This document shows positions 5,112 to 10,801 of a DNA stretch of 10,801 nt, piece after piece. Below the pieces are notes generated by a model, which was not told the DNA's origin, made no database searches, and worked only from the letters and a program-made list of their open reading frames with translations. The stretch lies in assembly GCA_026770585.1 (NCBI GenBank), contig MU647737.1, forward strand, positions 47,945-58,745, written 5' to 3'. The position numbers and the translations under genes were made by a program. This DNA comes from Baffinella frigidus (lineage: Eukaryota; Cryptophyceae; Cryptomonadales; Baffinellaceae). The first letter of the stretch is position 1; every line of letters begins with the position of its first letter.

Positions 5112-5248
5112 CTGTCGCATGCCCGATGAGGATACCCTTTAGCGGGTTTCTGCCGCGATCCTCTGCACCGGGGGGCCTTGATGTGATCCGAAAGGAAGCA
5201 TGGCCTCTCTGCAGAACCAGTTCCGGTGTCCGCCTATTATGGCCGCCT
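5112..5248 (+). mobile_element. Tail-repeat family, type 2 fragment A6 lacking its tail
   Basis: GCATGCCCGATGAGGATACC, TTTAGCGGGTTTCTGCCGCG, GATCCGAAAGGAAGCATGGC and TTCCGGTGTCCGCCTATTAT match the 3' half of the type 2 copy at 6740-7215. It ends before the AAAACC tail and is followed by GCCGCCTCGGATAGGCCCGC. Type 2 is clearly related to type 1 (shared GCGATCC, GATCCGAAAG, CTGCAG) but diverged. Confidence 0.65.
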
Positions 5249-5310
5249 CGGATAGGCCCGCCTCAGGACTCCGGGGACTGGGATAGGCGATGTCCAAGGA
5301 AGAGGGCTGA

Positions 5311-5604
5311 GTTAGGGTTTAGGGTTTAGGGTTTGGGGTTTGGGGTTTAGGGTTTAGAGTTTAGGGTTTAGGGTTTAGGGGTTAGGGTTTAGGGTTTGGG
5401 GTTTAGGGTTTAGGGTTTAGGGTTCAGGGTTTGGTGTTTGCAAGGGTTAAGGGTATGGGTTTTGGGTTTAGGGTTCAGGGTTTAGGGTTGAGGGTTGAGG
5501 GATTTGGGTTTAGGGTTTAGGGTTGAGGTTTTAGGGATTTATTCAGGGTTTAGGGTTTAGGGTTTAGGGTTTAGGGTTTAGGGTTCAGGGTTGAGGGGTT
5601 GAGG
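5311..5604 (+). repeat. Interstitial telomere-like block 6 (TTTAGGG)
   Basis: About 290 bp, the longest telomere-like block. It is mostly TTTAGGG with TTTGGGG, TTCAGGG and TTGAGGG variants, G-rich on plus. It lies between two members of the tail-repeat family. Degeneracy argues for an old internal block rather than a chromosome end. Confidence 0.93.
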
Positions 5605-5667
5605 TCACCAACGCTGTCTGAACCAGCCGCATCACGCGGAGTTCAAGGAGTTCCCCGCAGTTTTTTC

Positions 5668-6066
5668 GCCCTTAACTTTGCTGACGTCCGTACATTGGGG
5701 GAAACCCCTACACAACCACATTTCTCTCATTTCACCTCTGGTGTCTGGCTGATCTCATCTCATACCCCCCCACACAATCCCTCTCACCTTGTGGGGTATC
5801 CGTGCCTGGAGCTCTTATACTCCAGCCATGGGATACCATGAGCGTCACAAAGGCTGACTTGGGTTCGGTGTGTGTGCGGGCGCGCTCCTATTTTGGAAGC
5901 AATCAAACACCCCAACAGAGCCACCCTGTATCCCCTCTTCACGAGCCTCTGCACTGGAGAGCGAAACGCGATCCGAAAGCAAACATGCTTTCTCTGCAGT
6001 TTTTTTTACGGAAGGGCGTGTCGTTGGGCTATGTTGGGAGAAATTAAAACCTCAAGGACCTAAAGG
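5668..6066 (+). mobile_element. Tail-repeat family, long copy B (type 1, 5'-truncated)
   Basis: Begins GCCCTTAACTTTGCTGACGT, so it lacks about 110 bp present in copy A, and is otherwise very close to A up to the tail. H1 spans 5795-5837, with CTGGAG (5806-5811) pairing to CTCCAG (5820-5825). H2 is at 5975-5992 with an AACA loop. H3 is eroded here (TTTTTTTTACGGAAGGG). The tail is short: AAAACCTCAAGGACCTAAAGG. Confidence 0.8.
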
Positions 6067-6739
6067 CGGGGCAGGAAAAAATCGGGGGGAGGGGCGCTTT
6101 TAAGGATCTCAACGGCGATTAGTTAAGTCCTTTAGACCAGCCGAACACGTAGACCGTCGCATGGATAGGTGGGGTATGAGCCTGAGAGGACGATGACATG
6201 TCGCATGAGGGTAAGCTACCCCTACACATCCACCTTTCTCTCTCCCTTTGGCTGGCTTTTAGGGGTCGAGCTGCTTTACAGCATTTATGTAAAGCAACTC
6301 GATGGGGCTAATCCGTTTAGTTCTCAGGTGTATTTTGTAGTGTGGTCTGAGTGGGACCTGAAGTCAGAACTACCTCCTTTACTGTAGGAGGACTAAGTGG
6401 GGTGCACGCACCCTTACAATAACCCAACGACCGTTGGATGAGGGTAAGGATCGCTGAACCCAACAATGTCAAACATCGCATGTATTAGGCCCGCCGAGCC
6501 CTAGGGGCCTAGGCGTAGGCCTACTGTATGGTCAGAGGACTCTATGAGAGGGCCTACTGTAGGGGCGTACACAGGTAGGGGTGAACGCTGCGATAAGATG
6601 GTATCCGTGGTTGATTCTGCGCTGGGCGGGTCCGGCTTTCCCTCTATTGAATTTTCAATCAAACTGTTCCCATCCACCACACACTGCACCTATGCCTAGA
6701 CGTTCCGGAATCCTGGGCCGCACTCGTCGCCATCAGCCA
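6067..6739. other. Unassigned stretch with a possible distant family relative
   Basis: No credible gene. Near 6209-6258, CCCCTACACATCCACCTTTC, TCTCTC and TTTGGCTGG resemble the segment left of hairpin H1 in copies A and B. A hairpin follows at 6266-6302. A direct repeat GGCCTACTGTA occurs at 6518-6528 and 6551-6561, and a CCTAGG-GG-CCTAGG palindrome lies at about 6500-6513. The rest shows nothing recognisable. Confidence 0.45.
6266..6302 (+). repeat. Perfect short hairpin
   Basis: TCGAG (6266-6270) pairs with CTCGA (6298-6302), a CT/AA internal loop follows, then GCTTTACA (6273-6280) pairs with TGTAAAGC (6288-6295) around a 7-nt loop. It occupies the place where H1 stands in the tail-repeat family, but the bases differ. 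Confidence 0.7.
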
Positions 6740-7215
6740 CCGTTCCGATGGGCCCGCCTCGGAATGAGAGTCGCTTTACCTTTGAGTCGCTTTACGCTCT
6801 TGGATGCTAACTCACCAAGGACCTAACGCGGGTGGGTGCTAACGCTTGTTTTGGTAAACTTGCTGTTGTTGTTTCTGACGCTCGGATTGCCCTTAATTTT
6901 GCTGACTTCCGTACATTGGGGGAAACCTCTACATCTGTTTGGTTTGACATCTGAGGTATCCGTGGTTGGAGCTCATATGAACCCAACGATGGGATACCAT
7001 ATGGGCCTTCAGCCGACTTGTGGTCCTGGTGTGTGTGAGCGCGTTCCCAGTTGGGGATACCTCACGCCTGATGAGGACACCCTTTAGCCGGTTTCTGCCG
7101 CGATCCTCTGTACAGGGGGGGCTGATGAGATCCGAAAGGAAGCATGGCCTTTCTACAGAACAATTTCCGGTGTCCGCCTATGATGGGAGCTCGAAAAACC
7201 TTAAGGACCCAAAGG
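6740..7215 (+). mobile_element. Tail-repeat family, long copy C (type 2)
   Basis: Shares its 5' boundary CCGTTCCGATGGGCCCGCCT with copy A and then carries an extra CTAACGCGGGTGGGTGCTAA segment. It continues TTGCTGACTTCCGTACATTG, H1 (6955-6998, GTTGG 6965-6969 with CCAAC 6983-6987), GTGTGTGAGCGCGTTCCC, CCTTTAGCCGGTTTCTGCCG, H2 (GAAAGG 7134-7139 with CCTTTC 7148-7153), TTCCGGTGTCCGCCTATGAT and the tail AACCTTAAGGACCCAAAGG. No H3 with UACG loop is seen in type 2. Confidence 0.75.
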
Positions 7216-7270
7216 AAGCATGGCTTTTCTGCAGAACAAGTTCCGGTGTAACCTTGAGGACTCAAAAGGA
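7216..7270 (+). mobile_element. Tail-repeat family, type 2 fragment C2
   Basis: AAGCATGGCTTTTCTGCAGA, ACAAGTTCCGGTGT, then AACCTTGAGGACTCAAAAGG as a tail. It is joined directly in the tail of copy C. Compared with copy C it lacks the segment between TTCCGGTGT and the tail. Confidence 0.65.
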
Positions 7271-7428
7271 TGCTATCCCTTCTTCACGATCCTAAGCACT
7301 TCAGAGCTCAATGTGATCCGAACGCAAAAATACTTTTTTTGCAGACCCTTTCTACGGAAGGGCGTGTCCTTGCGCTGTGTTGGGAAAAGTCAAAACCTCA
7401 AGGACCTGAAGGACCTGAAGGATTTGAA
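7271..7428 (+). mobile_element. Tail-repeat family, type 1 fragment C3
   Basis: TGCTATCCCTTCTTCACGAT begins the type 1 3' portion. H2 is decayed. H3 is CCTTTC-TACG-GAAGGG (7347-7362). The tail is AAAACCTCAAGGACCTGAAG with two further GGACCTGAAG words. It follows C2's tail without a gap, so type 1 and type 2 members alternate in the same chain. Confidence 0.75.
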
Positions 7429-7568
7429 TCGCAGCACAAACCGTGTATCCACTGCCGAGCGAGGATGGGACGCAATTTAAGGGGTTTAAAAACGTTCCCT
7501 TTAATCGTGAAGGAAATGGACTTTTAAAAACGTGCTTCTTTCGCTGGACAGCGGTCCGTAAAGCGACT

Positions 7569-7650
7569 CAAAGGAAGCAGGGCTTTGCTACAGAATCAGT
7601 TCCAGTGTCCGCCTCTGTTGGGAGTTACAAGAACCTCAAGGACCTAAAGG
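7569..7650 (+). mobile_element. Tail-repeat family, type 2 fragment C4
   Basis: CAAAGGAAGCAGGGCTTTGC, TTCCAGTGTCCGCCTCTGTT, GGGAG and then AACCTCAAGGACCTAAAGG. It starts at about the same internal point as the fragments at 7216 and 9486. The 140 bp between 7429 and 7568 show nothing recognisable. Confidence 0.7.
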
Positions 7651-8051
7651 GCCACACGTCTCCACTGCTGACCTCCAATTCACCCTGGAATTTTTCCTAC
7701 ATTGGGCAGTAATCTGGTGTTAAAAGAATTTTAGGTCAGATGTGAACTACCACTAGTTTTCGGGAAATATCGGTAACTAGCATAATTTGAGTCTTTCTAA
7801 TATCTTCCGTCACCGGCACACTTGAAAGAGATTTGGATCTTTCTAGACCTTCTGCGACCCCGTTGTAGCTCCTATTAACCAAAATATGGGTTTGACACTT
7901 TACTGTTTACAACACGTGCACAGCTTATACAATGCCTTTTTAGGCCTTTACAATCGGAGGCATGAGTGAAAAATCAGAGGTCTCAAATGGCTTCGTGTGG
8001 GTTCAATGGCCTTCCAGGACAAGTTCCAGTGTCCCGCCTATCCACACAGCG
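7651..8051. other. Unassigned stretch with a type 2 scrap
   Basis: No credible gene. At about 8006-8040 there is a scrap of the type 2 unit (ATGGCCTTCCAGGACAAGTT, then CCAGTGTCCCGCCTAT) without a tail. The remainder is moderately AT-rich and shows nothing I recognise. Confidence 0.5.
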
Positions 8052-8118
8052 TTCTGAAGCGTGTCGGTGAGCTTCGACGCGTGTGGGTGGGCTCTGACGC
8101 GTGTTAGTAGGGTCTAAC
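8052..8118 (+). repeat. Degenerate 20-21-bp tandem repeat
   Basis: Three units around GAAGCGTGTCGGTGAGC, GACGCGTGTGGGTGGGC and GACGCGTGTTAGTAGGG, each separated by a TCT-like spacer. The GACGCGTGTGGGTGGG word resembles the extra segment in copies C and D. Confidence 0.6.
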
Positions 8119-8221
8119 ACAGCAGCAGGGAGCAGCATACGCGTCGCTCTCCACGTGTCTTGTGTACAGCTTCACTCTGTGCAGCCACCTTTTGTTTTGG
8201 TTGATTTGCGATCTGGTGTAT

Positions 8222-8551
8222 GCTAACGCGAGTGGGTGCTGACACGGATGGGTATTGCGTGGTTTGCAATCTGGGGTATCCGTGGTTGGAGCTCTTATGA
8301 GCCTAAGCATTTGATACCAATAGTGGGCCTTAAGCCGACTTGTGGTCCTGGTGTGTGTGTGTGTGAGCATGGAAACTATCTGGTATACCTTCACACACCT
8401 ATTTAGGAATACTCTTTAGCCGGTTTCTGCTGCGATCCTTTGCACTGGGGGCCCTGATGTGATCCGAAAGGAGGTATGGCTTTTTCGCAGAACAAGTTCC
8501 AGTGTTCGCCTATGTTGGGAGCTCGAAGAACCTGAAGGACCGGAAGGACGG
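8222..8551 (+). mobile_element. Tail-repeat family, long copy D (type 2, diverged)
   Basis: GCTAACGCGAGTGGGTGCTG matches the extra segment of copy C. It is followed by a deletion, then GGTTTGCAATCTGGGGTATC leading into H1 (8275-8318), in which the outer GGTATC/GATACC pairs are kept but the inner stem is weakened. TCTTTAGCCGGTTTCTGCTG, GATCCGAAAGGAGGTATGGC and AAGTTCCAGTGTTCGCCTAT follow. The tail at 8529-8551 is AACCTGAAGGACCGGAAGGA. A GT run of about 12 bases lies at 8350. Confidence 0.7.
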
Positions 8552-8571
8552 ACACTACCGTTCGGGCACGC

Positions 8572-8656
8572 GTCCGGGTACGGGTACTATGTAGGACCCT
8601 ACGGGATTGACTACCGTAGCGCCCTACGGAATGCCGCTTGGTACCCGTGCCCGGAC
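8572..8656. repeat. Imperfect palindrome, 85 bp, GC-rich
   Basis: GTCCGGGTACGGGTAC (8572-8587) pairs with 8641-8656 with one T-G wobble. Inside, GTAGG (8591-8595) and CTACGG (8599-8604) pair with CCGTAG (8615-8620 region) and CCTAC (8623-8627). CCGTAG and CTACGG on the right can also form a local 6-bp hairpin. It stands 20 bp right of the tail of copy D. Confidence 0.75.
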
Positions 8657-8727
8657 AGGACCTGAATTCTCGCCTGCATCGTCCGCTTCTGCGAACTACG
8701 GATGCAACACCTGGACAAACCCGAAAC

Positions 8728-8834
8728 GCGTAACCCTCAATCCTAAACCCTAAACCCTGAACACTACACCTTATAAACCCTACGCGCTGCGCCCCACACC
8801 CTGCACCCCAAACCCTTAACCCCAAACCCTCAAA
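8728..8834 (-). repeat. Interstitial telomere-like block 7 (degenerate, C-rich on plus)
   Basis: Scattered CCCTAAA, CCCTGAA, CCCTACG and CCCAAAC words. It is heavily degenerate, with orientation opposite to the block at 5311-5604. Confidence 0.7.
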
Positions 8835-8849
8835 CCTAGACACCACACT

Positions 8850-8921
8850 CTACATCCTACACCCTACACCCTACACCCTACACCCTACACCCTACACCCT
8901 ACACCCTACACCCTACACCCT
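8850..8921 (-). repeat. Homogeneous (CCCTACA)n tandem array
   Basis: About nine consecutive CCCTACA units (TGTAGGG on minus), essentially perfect from 8856 to 8921, beside the degenerate CCCTAAA block. The single T-to-G change in the telomere word and the uniformity suggest recent local expansion of one variant. Confidence 0.93.
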
Positions 8922-9070
8922 GGGTTCCTACATCCCCAATTCCCCTTGACCGGATCCGGTCTACGCGCCAGTAGCAAAGATTACGTTTTTAGCCCCGTGA
9001 CTGGCACTTTGTAAACCCCCCAACTTCGGAGCGCCACTTAAACTCCTTTAAATTTTGTTCTAGAACGCAA

Positions 9071-9411
9071 GTTTAAGCCAGGCAGCAATCCAGTTTGGGG
9101 GCGGGCCGAAGCAGGTCGGGCTTGCCCCTCCCCCAAACTGGATTTCTTCCGCGATCGACTTTACAAATGATTTTATCGCGGCCGAACGTTTCTCAGATGG
9201 AAACAATTGACTTTCGATTGCAGGTTTTATGTTTCTCGGCAATTAACGGCATTTGTACGAGATGTCGCCCGAAATCAGGTAGCCTGCGGCGCAAAAAGCC
9301 AAATAAAAACACTTGTAAAGTCAATCACGGAAGGAAATGATTCTCGCCGACTTGGAGCGGGATAGAACCACTCCAAGTCGGCAAGAAACCATTATTCTGC
9401 CTGGCTGAAAC
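9071..9411. repeat. Cloverleaf-type foldback element
   Basis: Four stems meet almost without unpaired bases. Outer stem: 9071-9085 with 9397-9411 (14 of 15 pairs, core GCCAGGCAG/CTGCCTGGC). Left hairpin: 9087-9105 with 9126-9144 (18 of 19). Central stem: 9142-9169 with 9310-9338 (about 25 of 28 pairs plus one bulge), enclosing a core of about 140 nt. Right hairpin: 9341-9357 with 9371-9387 (16 of 17). Each junction has at most a few bases of overlap or gap. No transposase-like frame, target duplication or tail was found. It may be a foldback/MITE-type element, a structured RNA locus, or a DNA secondary-structure element. Function unknown. Confidence 0.8.
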
Positions 9412-9485
9412 GGTACAAATCCAGTTTTAAATTTCAAATAGTGATAAAACTAGTGTTCCCTCCCTTTTGCCTTCAACACGCAACC

Positions 9486-9561
9486 CGGGCCTTTCTGCAG
9501 GATGAGTTCCGGTGTCCGCCTATAGATGTTGGGAGCTCGAAGAACTTAAAGGACCTAAAGG
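9486..9561 (+). mobile_element. Tail-repeat family, type 2 fragment E
   Basis: GGGCCTTTCTGCAGGATGAG, TTCCGGTGTCCGCCTATAGA, TGTTGGGAGCTCGAAGAAC and the tail TTAAAGGACCTAAAGG. An isolated 5'-truncated copy. Confidence 0.7.
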
Positions 9562-9877
9562 TTGAAATTCGGCTTAGGAACGGTCTCCAGTCCCCGTTTT
9601 CCCAGGAATTGCAAACGGTGACCAGTGCAGATAGCGCTTTTTGAAAAGACAGGTTTTGAACCTGATTTCCCCTTTTTGGTGCCCCAGTTTTCAAAAGTGA
9701 ACCTCCTTGACTTTTGAATCGAATTTTCCATGGAAGGGGGTTGGTTGACCCAAACTTCTCAGTCGACTCACGATTCTCGTCACAGAATCTTCCTCCATTT
9801 CAGATCCAGGTGCTCGCCGCGATGTCCTCGGTCCTCGGGCGGGGAGGCCGATGCCCACCTCCTGAGGACCACCTCTG
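9562..9877. other. Unassigned stretch
   Basis: No convincing gene. A pyrimidine-rich run ending CCATTTCAG near 9804 looks like a 3' splice site and precedes a GC-rich frame, but nothing else supports an exon. An 86-residue open frame from 9714 crosses the minisatellite at 9878. Confidence 0.35.
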
Positions 9878-9931
9878 TACCTTCCGTCCGGAGAGCACCT
9901 CCCGCCCGGAGATTACCTCCCGTCCGGAGAG
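9878..9931 (+). repeat. 18-bp minisatellite, three units
   Basis: Units TACCTTCCGTCCGGAGAG, CACCTCCCGCCCGGAGAT and TACCTCCCGTCCGGAGAG, with a decayed fourth start TACCTCACT. The period is a multiple of three, so the plus frame in phase with 9714 keeps reading a hexapeptide of the Ser-Thr-Ser-Arg-Pro-Glu type. This may be a coding remnant or chance. Confidence 0.85.
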
Positions 9932-10002
9932 TACCTCACTAGAGTCTCCGGTCTACGTCCAGAATCCGGGTTGAGCACTTCTGAGCACTTGGGCGCAGCT
10001 CT

Positions 10003-10227
10003 CCGTTTTAGGTGCTTTAGGTTTTAATTTCTCCCAACATAGCCCAACGACACGCCCTTGCGTAGAAAGGACTGCAGGGAAAGCATTTTTGCTTTCGGAT
10101 CGCGTTGAGCTCTCCAGTGCTGAGGCTTGTGCAGAGGGGATACAGGGTGGCTCTCTTGGGGTGTTTGAGGAGTGCCAATGGCAACACGCTCGCGCACACA
10201 CCGAACCCAAGTCAGCCTTTATGAGGT
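10003..10227 (-). mobile_element. Tail-repeat family, type 1 copy F, inverted
   Basis: The only clear minus-strand member. Read on minus it starts CCTCATAAAGGCTGACTTGG, passes GTTCGGTGTGTGCGCGAG, CCCTGTATCCCCTCTGCAC, H2 (GAAAGCA/TGCTTTC, intact) and H3 (CCTTTC-TACG-CAAGGG, closing pair lost). It ends AAATTAAAACCTAAAGCACC. The 85-residue minus frame across it is a repeat translation. Confidence 0.85.
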
Positions 10228-10609
10228 CTGGTCTGATTACTGATTACTTACTGATTCTCCGCGTATTCCACTTATCATGGAGTTGACTAAATAAAGTAAA
10301 AATCCTAGATAAAAAAACGGTAACTTTCAAAGCGACCCGGAAAAAAAAGTCGAAACACATAAAACTCGCTACTTTTGTGTATGAACGAAACGTTGCGATT
10401 CCATAAAACCAACAACTTTACGACACAGTTTACTACACAGATCGCAAATTTTCCGAGCTATTTATTCCCACGCAAGACCAGTCACGTCCCTTTTTGTCAG
10501 CACAAAACCTGGTCTTAATTTACCGGTACGAGGCTCGTAATAAGAGAAGAGACTTTTATTACATTGAACTTATGACGTCGGACCATAAACTTAAGGCGTC
10601 CAGAGAGGG
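10228..10609. other. AT-rich unassigned stretch
   Basis: No credible gene. Minor inverted words: AAGACCAG (10474-10481) with CTGGTCTT (10509-10516), and ACACATAAAA with TTTTGTGT near 10357-10380. Nothing else recognised. Confidence 0.5.
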
Positions 10610-10615
10610 CTCGAA

Positions 10616-10642
10616 ATTAAAACCTAAAGGACCTAAAGGACG
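10616..10642 (+). mobile_element. Tail-repeat family, orphan tail G
   Basis: AATTAAAACCTAAAGGACCT followed by AAAGGAC with no recognisable unit body before it. This is what an extreme 5' truncation would leave. It could also be a spread microsatellite. Confidence 0.6.
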
Positions 10643-10697
10643 AACCAAGACCCGTATCATACCGGTAGGCTGAGACCAGGCCGGGGACGAAGCAAGC

Positions 10698-10801
10698 ATG
10701 GTGTCGCAAGGTGTTCCTGGAATGCCAACCGCCCGGGACCTGCTGAACATGGCGAGGGCGTCATCTATGGGGGTGCCAGCTGGCTCGCTGTCGATTGCAC
10801 T
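10698..10801 (+). CDS. Possible 5' end of an unidentified gene, cut by the window edge
   Basis: From the ATG at 10698 the frame is open for 34 codons to the window end. Upstream it stays open to a TGA at 10671-10673. The peptide starts MVSQGVPGMPTARDLLNMAR and continues ASSMGVPAG. Composition changes here: the AT-rich sequence to the left gives way to GC-rich sequence with roughly 60% G or C at third positions. It begins about 55 bp after an orphan family tail. There is no known family resemblance. A 34-codon open frame is easily chance, and whether it is a first exon, an internal exon or non-coding cannot be told from this window. Confidence 0.2.
   Translation, partial: MVSQGVPGMPTARDLLNMARASSMGVPAGSLSIA

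Noticed and set aside
9060-9340. Small open frames on both strands inside the cloverleaf element
   Set aside because: They run through the stems and have no protein similarity that I can recognise.

Overview
The window looks like nuclear, non-coding, repeat-rich DNA from a eukaryote, most likely a subtelomeric or telomere-repeat-littered region. Several blocks of degenerate TTTAGGG-type repeats point to a lineage with the plant/algal telomere motif, such as green algae and plants, dinoflagellates, chromerids or other protists. The species cannot be fixed from the sequence. I see no convincing complete protein gene, no rRNA and no tRNA. Most open frames are translations of low-complexity or dispersed repeats.

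Layout. Positions 1-1204 hold G-rich telomere-like blocks interleaved with a telomere-associated unit (GGTGGAGAGGGTCGCGGG...) and a GA microsatellite. Positions 1498-2276 hold a second telomere-associated unit in three copies. One of these copies lies between telomeric arrays of opposite orientation, and the segment ends in a (TTTGGGG)n block. Positions 2363-3132 contain four long inverted repeats in a row, with arms of about 15, 58, 38 and 60 nt. Positions 3133-3837 are GC-rich with a possible decayed coding remnant.

From 3838 to the right end the window is dominated by one dispersed repeat family. I recognise at least 13 copies or fragments, all but one on the plus strand. Copies end in AAAACCTAAAGGACC followed by a (CCTAAAGGA)n tail. 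They are cut at many different 5' points and often sit directly in the tail of the previous copy. This is the pattern of a SINE, or of the 3' part of a LINE with a short-tandem tail. Inside the unit are three small hairpins. Two show paired substitutions between copies and the third has a UACG tetraloop, so the family probably makes, or once made, a structured RNA. Telomere-like blocks recur at 5311-5604 (G-rich) and 8728-8921 (C-rich).

The most unusual object is 9071-9411. Four nested or adjacent inverted repeats abut one another almost without unpaired bases, so a single strand would fold into a four-way cloverleaf around a core of about 140 nt. A further imperfect palindrome lies at 8572-8656. 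At the right edge a short open frame from 10698 may be the start of a real gene, but too little is visible to tell.

All structural statements come from pairing bases by eye. Family, mechanism and organism statements are inference.
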